A DNA stretch of 64,000 bases from Unio delphinus (lineage: Eukaryota > Mollusca > Bivalvia > Unionida > Unionidae), in assembly GCA_029339505.1 (NCBI GenBank), contig JAQISU010000094.1, positions 8,636,501 to 8,700,500 of the forward strand, given 5' to 3'. Made by a program: the position numbers and the translations under genes. Shown here one piece after another: positions 40,980-53,900 of this stretch. The notes beneath the pieces are model-generated. The model was not told the DNA's origin and did no database searches. It saw only the letters and a list, made by a program, of their open reading frames with translations. Positions within the stretch are counted from its first letter, which is position 1. Each line of letters opens with the position of its first letter.

Positions 40980-41077
40980 CATGAACATTTTGGTAATGTT
41001 GTATATGTTAATCATTCCAAAATATAATACTATTACTACATAGTACCGGTAAAGCTATCTCCGATGCATGTTTGGAA

Positions 41078-41355
41078 CACAGGTGCTCGACGCGAGCTTG
41101 ATGTGAAATAAACAATAATCTAAAGGAAAAATATCATGCAGAGTGATACAAATACCTTAGATTATCCAATGACCCACTGTGACATATGACCCTCTCTATC
41201 ATACCATATCTCTTTTTATATAGTATGATAGAGAGGGTCATATGTCACAATGGTTCATTGGGTAATCTAAGGTATTTTTTTTATCACCCTGCATGATTTT
41301 TTCCCTTTAGATTCTTGTTTTTTATTTCGCATCAAGCTCGCGTCGAGCACATGTG
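41078..41355. mobile_element. Palindromic hAT-like MITE (278 bp) with 8-bp target duplication
   Basis: Two arms of about 135 bp are near-perfect inverses: CACAGGTGCTCGACGCGAGC...TACCTTAGATTATCCAATGA...CATATGACCCTCTCTATCAT around a short loop at about 41210-41222. Flanked by GTTTGGAA on both sides (41070-41077, 41356-41363). A single-arm relative is at 42523-42635. Confidence 0.9.
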
Positions 41356-42522
41356 GTTTGGAATATGCATTTCAGATTTGTTTGCTTAAACATCAAGATT
41401 TATCGACGTGTACGTCTAAAACAATGTGATTTCCGTCACTTGTCAGCATAGTGATATTATGACTGCGTCAGACATTGCTTGTTCCTGGATATAGTGCCGT
41501 TGAAGGTAGTTTCAAATGTAAAATGCCATGAGAGTTTTTCTTTGGCAGACTGAAAAATTAAATAAGTTGGGGCGCTTGCATTGTGATATCGTTCACAGTA
41601 TTGAAACCTGTTAGAGTAAATCATATTTTGCCAATTGATCAGTACAAATGTTCCTGTGTTAATGACAATCAAAGGAAATTTAAAAAAGAAGGCGATACAA
41701 TTAAAAGAAATAAAACAAATCTGACGCACAGTGTACTGAAATAAGGCAAAAAAAAAAAAAAAAGCACCTCAGGTTCCAGTTGGCGCATTGGTTACGAGGG
41801 AAAGAAACACCACCCCATTTGCTGCGTACGTAATCCAATACTGTATCATCTGTGTTGCAAAACTGCTTACTTATGAACAAATCACGAATGAAAGTGTTCC
41901 ACTAACAAAGAGTACAGAACTAGCACCTGCACCTATGGCGGAAATTTGTAATGAAAGCATAATGATATAGCCAGTTTTGTTGTTTTTTACGCGATGAAGC
42001 ATTAAGCGGATGTAAACCTGTGATAATGAAATGAAGCTTGAAATACATAAGCATTGTATTTGTGAGCACCATAGAGTATGGGCAACAATAACCACAAAAT
42101 TCCCCTGAGGAAAACTCAATCGGTACCAGATACCCAGGTACTGACTCATTCATTCAATGAATCCGTCAATTTTTTTTTTTGTTGTCGTCTTGTAGCAGCC
42201 AGATTGTCACCATCCTTCTGTTAAAGAACTACATACCATATAAGTAATTCGGAAATATATATGAGGCACTGCAGATCTGAAGGCGAATGAAGTTGATATC
42301 AATGAAAATATTCTTGTAGTATCATGACAGGATTTGTGGGCATGATAAATATAGTCGTTGACAGCTTTTAGTACTCAGATAATACCTGTTATACTGCTTC
42401 TTAGATATGTAATTAAGATAATCCAGGATAATTAGTCGTTTGCTTAGTCTTTTTCATTTGTACCTGGCATGGCCTAACTGTTTATGCAACCTTTAATGGT
42501 ATAGTCTTTGCACTGACCATAG

Positions 42523-42635
42523 GTGCCAGACGCGAGCTTGATGTGAAAAATAAACAATGCTCATAAGGAGCAAAATCATACAGAGTGACAAAAATACCTT
42601 AGATTACCCCAATGACCCATTCTGACATAGGGAAG
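42523..42635 (+). mobile_element. Single-arm copy of the CGACGCGAGC MITE
   Basis: GCCAGACGCGAGCTTGATGT through ACCTTAGATTACCCCAATGA to CATTCTGACATA matches one arm of the 41078-41355 element; the second arm is missing. Confidence 0.8.
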
Positions 42636-42867
42636 GTACGTAACTTCCAAATACTTGGTTCCACCTATGACCCTCAATTTCCTTCTGCAATTTCCGTCTT
42701 GAAAGGCACACGATCATACTCAATGGCTTGTCATACTCCTGAGATATTTTTCTATTCATAAAGCCATCGTTGGCTTATCTACGTTGTACCAAACTAATGT
42801 TAGAAGCATCTAAATGTGCGATTTTCGTAAATTTTGAGTCTTAGGACAAGTGCATGCTCCATACATG

Positions 42868-43697
42868 CCAACCATTATGCTTTTGGCATAATCATTACAC
42901 ATTTTTTCACTAATTTACGCGTAAACGTATATGGATTATGCTTTTTCGGGATATCCACTTTCCCCAAAAATCAATTATTTGTTTTCTCATTTTTATTAAT
43001 ATGTCATTAATTCCACAGACCATATTTTAGAAAAGATGGCGCTTAAGTAACTACAATATAAGAGTGCGCTTGTCTGTAAACTTGCATGAAGTTTCTTAAC
43101 AGTATCATGTTCTATTAATAGCTAACCTGCTTCTACTTTGAAACTTTCGACCTCAAATTCTATTTATAGCATCTGCATGGCTTAGTGAGGAGAGAACAGG
43201 TAGGTTTTCTAATTTTAATCTTTACGTGCATATTCTTTGTTTTAATTCATATTTACTGCAGAACCAGTCAGTAGGTATTTGGCGCTAAAAGTATATTTTA
43301 TTTTAGTCGATGCATATATGAGAGCAAAAATATCTCCTTTCAAAAATTTCACAGATGGATTAAAAAAAGGCACAAAAAAATGTAAAAAATAACAGTCCTC
43401 TAATTATGGCGACATGAATGCAGCATCACGTGACATCTATTTCAGGCCGTGTGGAAAGGATTCTGATATTTGGCACTAAAAGTCTTAAGATGGATTCTAG
43501 TTGATGTGTGTGTAAAGCTAGAAGTGCTACAAATGAAAACATGAACCAGTCAAGGATGTTAAAAGATGACAGGGGCATATAAATCAATGGTTATTTAAAT
43601 TTTAGCATTTTATTTGTGGATTACGCTTTTTCTGTCTGGATTCCGCTTTTTGACCACTTGGATTATGTCATTTCCTTGTCAGGGGTTGGCATGTATG
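42868..43697 (+). mobile_element. Deletion derivative of the hAT-like element (830 bp)
   Basis: Ends CATACATGCCAACC and GGTTGGCATGTATG match the element at 19221-21214, and about 90 bp inside each end also match (GGATTATGC/GGATTACGC-TTTTTC boxes), in the opposite orientation. No transposase remains. No clear target duplication. Confidence 0.8.
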
Positions 43698-43963
43698 GTA
43701 CTCATGTGACAACTGGTGAAAAGAGCTCCATGTGCAATGTTAGTGACTCAATGATACATCCCTTCTTTAAGTACAGTGGCAGATGCAAAAGTACATTGCC
43801 TAATAATCAGAAAATTGTTAAACTCTTTTCTTTCTTTGGGAAATGGTCTTTAATGAAAATGGCACTAATGTTAACTGAAAGAATAATTTAAAATAACTAT
43901 TTGACTTGTGACATTTGTCCATCACTACCTAAAGCTTCTGTGAATGTATTTATTTACTGTACC

Positions 43964-44210
43964 AAGGGCCCCTAGTGGCAGAGTGGTCTAAAGCACTCTC
44001 TGTTACGGAGCACTGTCATCTCACCTTTGTCTGTGTGGCTTCGAGTCTCACATTTGGCCAATGTGGGTATGTGAGAAAGCTTTCCAGTAGCTTCTCATAG
44101 GTTGGTGGTTCTTTTGGTGTTTTTCCAGGGTTCTTCCTACTAATACTGGCCGCCATGTATAGCCTATCAAGTGCTGGAAAATGGTGTTAAACCCTTACAA
44201 CAACAACACC
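43964..44210 (+). repeat. tRNA-derived SINE, family A, full-length copy 2
   Basis: GGGCCCCTAGTGGCAGAGTG head, CTTCGAGTC B box, GAAAGCTTTCCAGTAGCTTC body and AACAACAAC tail, co-linear with 7381-7629. Target duplication TTACTGTACC at 43954-43963 and 44211-44220. Confidence 0.92.
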
Positions 44211-44220
44211 TTACTGTACC

Positions 44221-45593
44221 TGTACCAAGATTAATTCATCTTTTTCTATAGAGCCCATGTTAAAATCCCACCTTTTATTCTTTAGTGTCAACTATTAAGG
44301 CATTTAACACTGTTTATAGTAATTAACATTTATTTTGAGTCATTATTTTGGCATGCAGCTTGGTAGATTTTTTCGTTCCATTTTTTTTATATTTAAAAAT
44401 GGCAAGTAATCTTTATATATACAATGCAGTGTAATTCCATTTGTTTATCAGTTTAATTTTCTTTGGTGGAATTGAGATGTTATATTACTTGTAGAGAAAA
44501 TTACACAGCAATTCTAAGTGACGAGACTGAAGCTATTGATGATTTTGGTGTATTCTTTATTTTAATGCTGTTGTAGGAATACTAGTTTTAAATACCTTTA
44601 CATATACAGTATTGAAACTTACCATTCTGTGTACTAAAACAAGTTATTTTTTATTGTGATATTAATAATGGCTAAGAATTTATTCATGATATGCATTAAA
44701 ATAATGAGCATGTGCTTTTTCATTATCGTTTTTATTGATTTGAAAATGAAGGACTCCTGAGTTCATGACACAGACTCTCAGAAATAGACTGTGAAATTAT
44801 GAAGAGACCCAGCCTCATCCTGAATCTGTTAAGAACCCTGATAAGTGAGGAGGGTGTCTCTGTTTAAGATCCTGACAGTTAAAATATCCTGGTCTGTCTG
44901 AGTGCACTTCAGTCACATATGCATTACAGTATTCAGTTAATAATGTAATCTATTAAATATAAAAATACAGCATCAAGCAGGCTCACAGTATTTGTTGATA
45001 CTGTTTCAACACAGAAATATACAGTAGTAGAATTTGAAAGGTGAAGTTGGTATAGTGCCTGAAAGAGCATTTGTTTTCTTTTGCATTTGTGTATCTGTGG
45101 ATATCTTTTGTGTGTAATTAAACCATGCTGTAACAAAAAAGTTTGAAATACAGTCGATGGAAACATCATGTATGATAAATCTCTGACTAAGCAAAGTACA
45201 TTTATCATGCAGAAATTGTTTTGTCAACAGGGCTGATGAGGTATCTTTGGATTAGAGCATATCAGTACTTTGACTTCTATTCCTCTAGCTTTGTGTATAA
45301 AGAGACATATTTCTAATCTGTAAATTTTCAGTCACTTTCACAGTAGTCAAAAGTCAGAATGAGCACAAGAGAAATTAACTTAAAGCTGCACAGTTAATTA
45401 ACAAACAAGTATAGAAAGATAGCTAAAGGATATTTCTAAATTATGCAGTAAAAAAGGCACAGAACTGAAACATTTCTTGTAAAGACTTAATTCCATTGAA
45501 CCAAAAGTAATGATTATGAATAAGGAGTGATTATCATGTCTTTGTTGTATGATCTTTGTTAGGACTATGTTGTTTACTGATTGTAAATGAGAT
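44221..45593. other. Intergenic or first-intron DNA of the kinase gene
   Basis: AT-rich, CpG-poor; no exon recognised. The drop in CpG relative to 35-40 kb suggests that this is already inside the methylated kinase gene body (inference). Confidence 0.4.
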
Positions 45594-45822
45594 ATGATAA
45601 TTATACCTTTGTTATCCAGTACCTTTGATTGTATACCTTTGTTATCCAGTACCTTTGATTGTATACCTTTGTTATCCAGTACCTTTGATTGTATACCTTT
45701 GTTATCTAGTACTTTTGATTGTATGCCTTTGTTATCCATACCTTTGATTGTATACCTTTGTTATCCAGTACCTTTGATTGTATACCTTTGTTATCCAGTA
45801 CCTTTGATTGTATGCCTTTGTT
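45594..45822. repeat. 30-bp minisatellite, about 7-8 copies
   Basis: Unit TACCTTTGTTATCCAGTACC plus TTTGATTGTA, exact 30-bp period with one shortened unit. Open in several frames because 30 is divisible by three; not coding. Confidence 0.93.
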
Positions 45823-46079
45823 CTTCAAATGACCACCATTGTTTATCTGGCTTTGGTCTGTCCATGCCATGATACAAGTATTATTATTGTTTTCTTCATG
45901 TGGACCACACAAATAAAATGCTATAACCAGTTAAATTTAAGAAAGGACCAAAGCTTTTGGAATACATACTAATTAGTAATTTGGCAAGGGTAGACAATCT
46001 GAAATCTTCTAACAGGGGAAAATGTGTGTCCATGAATGTAATTAACTGTGTTTGATGCAATAACATTTTCTATTGACAG

Positions 46080-46292
46080 TTTTTGGGATCTGACCTTGAC
46101 ACTGACTTTAACAAGAACAAGTCTAAGAGTACCTGGTTACTGCCGAGGGAAAAATCCACCGAAGCACTTGACAAGGTTGATGGTACATTAAGTCCCCGGA
46201 ACCCAAAAGTGCAAGTTCCTGTGCCGTTACAGGAGGCCCTCTTTCTGCCAGACTTCCCCAAAAGGGGTGACATAGAGGAACAAGATTTTGAG
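46080..46292 (+). CDS. RSKR: RSKR-like exon A: N-terminal linker
   Basis: 213 nt, 71 codons. Begins [20 protein letters not shown] and ends [18 protein letters not shown]. Acceptor TTGACAG, donor GTGAGA. Lysine- and serine-rich, probably disordered, then the short FLPDFP motif found just before the kinase domain in this group. No start codon, so an upstream exon is required. Confidence 0.82.
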
Positions 46293-46794
46293 GTGAGACC
46301 TAATGTTCAGATTTTGCATATTGCTATGGCAAATATTTCACTTTGTAATGTAAAGGACCAAAATATGATGGGATTAATACTAGTCTGGCAAAAAAACAAA
46401 ACTTTCTGTAATTCTCCAAGCACATGATGCTAAAGCTTACATTTGATTAAGAATACTTATAATTTGAAAGCCAGGCATAATTTATTATGAAATGAACTAT
46501 AACTTGATGAACTTTAGTTACAGCCAGACATAGTCTTTTTTGATATAAACTATAATTTGATGAATTTTTAGTTAAAGCCTGGCATAATCTGTATTGACAT
46601 GAACTATATAACTTGATGTATTTTAGTTACAGCCAGAAATAATCTTTATTGATATGAACCAATGGTGTCAAAACTGGGGGTCCAATAAAAATAGTTGGGG
46701 TAAAAAATGTACTGACAAATTTTCATCTGACCCATACTGTTGCAGCTATAAATTGGAATTTGCAACTTGTACCCAACAACCCTCCCCCACCCCC

Positions 46795-46886
<92 letters not shown>

Positions 46887-47337
46887 ATAAAAAAAAACAT
46901 CATGCACAATTAACACACCAATACATTGTCCATTCAGAGAATAATTTTATTAGTTCATTGTACTTTTAGTTTAAAGTTGTACTTTTAACTGTATACTTAT
47001 AATCTTTTTGTATCAATATTATAGACCAATACATTACATATAAGCCAGAACAAAAAGCCAAATAAATCTTTTTAACCAAATGTATCTGAATGTACTGCCT
47101 GTCATAAAATATGTACCATCATCGGTTTGTACTTGTCTTAGAACACATTTATTCAAAAATCAAAGAGGGCAATGGTTAGTTACACTTAATTTGATGTTCA
47201 TTTTCTATAGCCCTGTTCAATAAGGGTTGTTATCTCCCCTGATTTATAACCTCCCTTTGCATGCTCTTCACAAATAAAAATAAATTTGTCCTGTTCCGAA
47301 AATTTCGGGGAGCAAAAATGGCACACCCATGGTTAGT

Positions 47338-47422
<85 letters not shown>

Positions 47423-47467
47423 TATATACATACATATAGAGGAATGTATATATGTATACATATAGAG

Positions 47468-47531
<64 letters not shown>

Positions 47532-47629
47532 CTGCATATATGAATACATATATATGCAAATATATATGAATATATATACGCATATATATATATATGTATC
47601 TACTTTGACAACACATGGGGAAATAAGAT

Positions 47630-47705
<76 letters not shown>

Positions 47706-47741
47706 ACATATAGAGGAATATATATATGTATACATATAGAG

Positions 47742-47811
<70 letters not shown>

Positions 47812-47919
47812 CTCTATATGTATACATATATATATATATATATTCCTCTATATGCATACATATATATATATATATATTCCTCTATATGTATACATATATA
47901 TATATATTCCTCTATATGT

Positions 47920-47988
<69 letters not shown>

Positions 47989-50900
47989 TATAGCATAATG
48001 ATTAACTTTTTTGTGGAATTCAATAGTGTACTGAAATTTAAATTCTTTTCCTGCAGATAAACTTATTTTTATTAATAACCAGAATAGAAACTCAGTATCA
48101 ACAGAGCCAATTATGGTCAAGTGTTTGGGGGGTGGGGGGTGGGTTGATTTTTTGCTCACCGGAGTAGATTTAACAAAGAAGGATAACTCATGCAAGGGAG
48201 GTAACAACCCTTATTGAACAGGGCTATTGCAACAAGCAACTAGGTTAAGCATCTAGATGACATCTTGCTGAGCTTGATGGAAATTTCATGAGAGCTCGTG
48301 AAATTAGGAGAAGCTACTCTGTCAAAACATTGCCTATGCTAGTCTGGTTCCCTGTTTAGTATGCTCCCTGCGTTGTACTTCACTATACGAATAGAGAAGT
48401 GTTACACATGGAGCAAACAAATCAAGGAACCAGTCAATGCCTATGTTTAAAGTATACACATTGCCATCGCTCATCCAAAGCATTTGATATTAAATAAATC
48501 CTGATTGCATTATGCAAATCCTTTACATGAAAAAATCCACATGAAAACAAAATGTGTGCATCAATTTTCTCCAGCGTGCGTCACTGACATACAAATGTGT
48601 GTAAAGGGAAACACTGTATGAACTATAACTTGATGTATTTTAGTTATAGCCAGACATAATCTGTATTGATATGAACTATAACATCATGTTTTTGTACTTT
48701 ATTTAAAGCTTGGCATAAACTTTAAACTTGTTCTAAATAAAGCCCAAAAACTGTATTTGATATGAACTATATAACCATGTACTTCACTTAAAGCTTGGTA
48801 TAAAATGTATTGATATGAACTATACTTGCTTATTAGTTTAGTCCTACAATGTAGATGCCGATCTACCATCATCTAAGGAGCTAGAAGATCATGGTCTGTG
48901 TTCTTTGTTTTTCTGCTTACTTCTGATAAACTGCATAGATTCTGACATTGCTATTACTTCTGATAAACTGCATAGATCCTGACATTGCTATTACTTCTGA
49001 TAAACTGCATATATCCCGACATTGCTATTACTACTGATAAACTATATAGATCCTGACATTGCTATTACTTCTGATAAACTGCATAGATCCTGACATTGCT
49101 ATTACTTCTGATAAACTGCATAGATCCCGACATTGCTATTACTACTGATAAACTGCATAGATCCTGACATTGCTATTGCTACTGATAAACTGCATAGATC
49201 CTGACATTGCTATTACTTCTGATACACTGCATAGATCCTGACATTGCTGTTACTTCTGATAAACTGTATAGATCCTGACATTGCTATTACTTCAGATAAA
49301 CTGTATAGATCCTGACATTGCTATTACTTCTGCTAAACTGCATAGATCCTGACATTGCTATTACTACTGATAAACTGCATAGATCCTGACATTGCTATTA
49401 CTTCTGATAAACTGCATAGATCCTGACATTGCTATTACTTCAGATACACTGCATAGATCCTGACATTGCTATTACTTCTGATAAACTGCATAGATCCTGA
49501 CATTGCTATTACTTCAGATAGACTGTATAGATCCTGCCATTGCTATTACTTCTGATAAACTGCATAGATCCTGACATTGCTATTACTACTGATAAACTGC
49601 ATAGATCCTGACATTGCTATTACTTCTGATACACTGCATAGATCCTGACATTGCTATTACTTCTGATAAACTGCATAGATCCTGACATTGCTATTACTTC
49701 TGATAAACTGCATAGATCCTGACATTGCTATTACTTCTGATAAACTGCATAGATCCCGACATTGCTATTACTACTGATAAACTATATAGATCCTGACATT
49801 GCTATTACTTCTGATAAACTGCATAGATCCTGACATTGCTATAACTTCTGATAAACTGCATAGATCCCGACATTGCTATTACTACTGATAAACTGCATAG
49901 ATCCTGACATTGCTATTACTACTGATAAACTGCATAGATCCTGACATTGCTATTACTTCTGATACACTGCATAGATCCTGACATTGCTGTTACTTCTGAT
50001 AAACTGTATAGATCCTGACATTGCTATTACTTCAGATAAACTGTATAGATCCTGACATTGCTATTACTTCTGATAAACTGCATAGATCCCGACATTGCTT
50101 TTACTACTGATAAACTGCATAGATCCTGACATTGCTATTACTTCTGATAAACTGCATAGATCCTGACATTGCTATTACTTCAGATACACTGCATAGATCC
50201 TGACATTGCTATTACTTCTGATAAACTGCATAGATCCTGACATTGCTATTACTTCAGATAAACTGTATAGATCCTGACATTGCTATTACTTCTGATAAAC
50301 TGCATAGATCCTGACATTGCTATTACTACTGATAAACTGCATAGATCCTGACATTGTTATTACTACTGATAAACTGCATAGATCCTGACATTGCTATTAC
50401 TTCTGATACACTGCATAGATCCTGACATTGCTATTACTTCTGATAAACTGCATAGATCCTGACATTGCTATTACTTCTGATAAACTGCATAGATCCTGAC
50501 ATTGCTATTACTTCTGATAAACTGCATAGATTCTGACATGGCTATTACTTCTGATAAACTGCATAGATCCTGACATTGCTATTACTTCTGATAAACTGCA
50601 TAGATCCTGACATTGCTATTACTTCTGATAAACTATATAGATCCTGACATTGCTATTACTTCTGATAAACTGCATAGATTCTGACATTGCTATTACTTCT
50701 GATAAACTGCATAGATCCTGACATTGCTATTACTTCTGATAAACTGCATAGATCCTGACATTGCTATTACTACTGATAAACTGCATAGATCCTGACATTG
50801 CTATTACTACTGATAAACTGCATAGATCCTGACATTGCTATTACTTCTGATACACTGCATAGATCCTGACATTGCTATTACTTCTGATAAACTGCATAGA

Positions 50901-53900
50901 TCCTGACATTGCTATTACTTCTGATAAACTGCATAGATCCTGACATTGCTATTACTTCTGATAAACTGCATAGATTCTGACATTGCTATTACTTCTGATA
51001 AACTGCATAGATCCTGACATTGCTATTACTTCTGATAAACTGCATAGATCCTGACATTGCTATTACTTCTGATAAACTATATAGATCCTGACATTGCTAT
51101 TACTTCTGATAAACTGCATAGATTCTGACATTGCTATTACTTCTGATAAACTGCATAGATCCTGACATTGCTATTACTTCTGATAAACTGCATAGATCCT
51201 GACATTGCTATTACTTCTGATAAACTGCATAGATTCTGACATTGCTATTACTTCTGATAAACTGCATAGATCCTGACATTGCTATTACTTCTGATAAACT
51301 GCATAGATCCTGACATTGCTATTACTTCTGATACACTGCATAGATCCTGACATTGCTACATATGATATGATGGTAGATCTGGGTCTGTAAAGTATGCAGT
51401 TGGACTAGTTATAAGCAATTAAAAAATAGTAAGTTTGATTAATAAACTTTATAATGGTAATCAACCAGAGAAAATCTTTGACTTTGGTTGGAATGCAGTT
51501 ATATACAAAAGTGAATCTAATACTTGAAGTATTTTATATTTTTACCTCTATCTGTTACATTATATACATTTTACAGAATTAACACCTTTACAGTTTATCA
51601 TTTGTTTTATTGTAGTACATATTTACATCTATTTGGCAAATAGTTTTTAAAAATATTTTTGGAACCCAGCTTGTTAAAATTGGAACTATATTGGCAGTAT
51701 TGTTAAGACAAGCTGCTAATGTTCTACATACATACATACATACATACATACATACATACATACATACATACATACATACATACATACATACAGCAAGCTA
51801 TTGTTTTCCATTTTTGGTGCAGATTGTTGACATCATAGCGAAGGGAGCCTTTGGAAATGTTGTAAAGGTGCAGAGGGAAGATGATAAGAAATTTTATGCC
51901 ATGAAGGTATGGCACTGAATATCTCTTAGTGTTCATCTGTCTTTCTTTCTGTTTGAAGGTATAAGATTAAAACAAAGCATGCTAGTTTTGTGTGTGTGTG
52001 TGTGTGCTTGTGTTTGTGGGTGTAATGTGGGGGTGACAGAGAGAAGTGGACTATAGTGCTGCTTTGCTATGTTTTTACTTGACTGACATTTACTATTTAC
52101 TGTTTGAAACTGACAAATAACAAGATATTTAAGTTTCATTTTAAAATTCATTTGCATGTTTGTTTTAAATATTACCTGAAAAAATTCCTTATAATCTCAC
52201 TGATCAAGAATGAGTTTTATTTTTATTTGTTTTTATTTGATCTCTTGAGTGACTTGAATAGAATGTATCATTTATCAATGAAATTTTAGACTGCTGGTGG
52301 CCTGTTAAGGTTAGAGTGCCCGCCTCTAATATTTAAGGTTGCGGGTTTGAACCCCAGCCAAGCCATACCAAAGACTTTTAAAAATGGTACTAGCAGCTGC
52401 CACACTTGATGCTCAGCATTAAGAGGTTTGTGTTAGGATGGCTCTGCTTGGTATCAGGGTAATGTGACTGGAAGGAATCCAATTTGTAAGCACACGATAA
52501 GTAAAATAACATGTTCACCAAAAATCTCAGGCTGGTGCAAGTGGTGACCCAGTTTCTGAGAGGTTTGTAGGTCATAATATTTGTATATACATGCATGATG
52601 CTGTTCAAGAAAATATGAATAACTGATTACTTTAGATTTACATGACTCAAATTTTTATACTGTAGTTATTATAACACACCACATACATCAGTCATATTTA
52701 CCCTCTGTACTTATATATAAGTTGAATCCAACTGCATCCTACATAGATCCAGCTCTGTCATCCCATAATGCATTTGGAGACTATGGTTCTTTTGGTTACT
52801 CCTAAAAACACAAATGTAGAAACCTAGAGCTGATAGTGCATTTTGAGACTGCAGGATCTGTGCAATTTGTAGTCGGACTCGACCGGTTAGTGAGTACATA
52901 TGGTATGTTTGCATTTTAGGCTACAATTTACTCCCATCTGACCACTGATAGAATTGCAATGTATTTATTTAATGCAGTGATTAACTGCATTTTAAAACTA
53001 CCCTTCTTAAGAAATAAACCTTGTAATTAAAAATATAATTTTGGAAGTGCTTCCAGTGTGAGTCATTATTTTGTAAATTGTTCAAAGGATAAAGGAAACA
53101 GGAGCACTTTGAAAGATATACTGTTCACAAACATTGTAAAACAAAAAGTGAAAGGATTCATCATGGAAAGTTTTACGTTAAGGATCATTTACTATATTCT
53201 TATTGTTTATGTATTTTAGGTTCTCGTTAAGACACAAATCATTGTGGAAAGTGCAATACAACAAGTGAAAGATGAAGCAGCAATACAGGTAAAATAACAA
53301 TTTACTAGGATACACTAAGTTATGTACTTGCATATACACTGTGTTCAAATGCAAACTGGAAAGACCCAGGTCATCTGTCATATTGATGATGCTGGTACAT
53401 TATACAACAGCAGTTCTGGGTTTGTAAAATTTTGTTTAGGAGTAATCAGTAGAACAGACAACCCAGACCTTTATCTGTGAGTACATTATGTATGGCAGAT
53501 CAGGGTCCATGTTGTTTTCAGGTGGATGTGACTTTCAAGCAAGTAAATATGGTACTTAGTGAAGTGAATTGTCTAGTATGTTGCACAGAGTAGGGTACAG
53601 CTTATGTTAGAGCATTTAATTCTGTTGTCACCATTTACGATTTGAAAGTTTTGTATTTATATCCAAACCACTTGCACATATGCTGACTGCTCTGGTGGCC
53701 AAGTGTTTAGAACATCTGCCTTGGATGCGGGAGGTTGTGGGTTCGATTCCTGGTTGAGTTTTACCAAAGACTTTCAAAAATCATACTAACAGCTGCCTTG
53801 CTTGGCGCTCAGCATTAAGATGTTAGTGTTAGCACTGGTCAGCCTGGTTTCAGGATAATGTGGCTGGGTGGGACATCATGCTACATGTCTGCAGCATGAT

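Noticed and set aside
45398..45912. Repeated DNKGIQSKVL frame (minus) and IPLLSSTFDC frame (plus)
   Set aside because: Both arise from the 30-bp minisatellite, open on both strands because of its period.
46646..46969. R-E and L-S repeat proteins
   Set aside because: Translation of the (CT)n/(GA)n tract.
48118..48146. G-quadruplex-like GGGGGGTGGGGGGTGGG run
   Set aside because: Only three G-runs of sufficient length in a repeat-rich element; too weak to report as regulatory.
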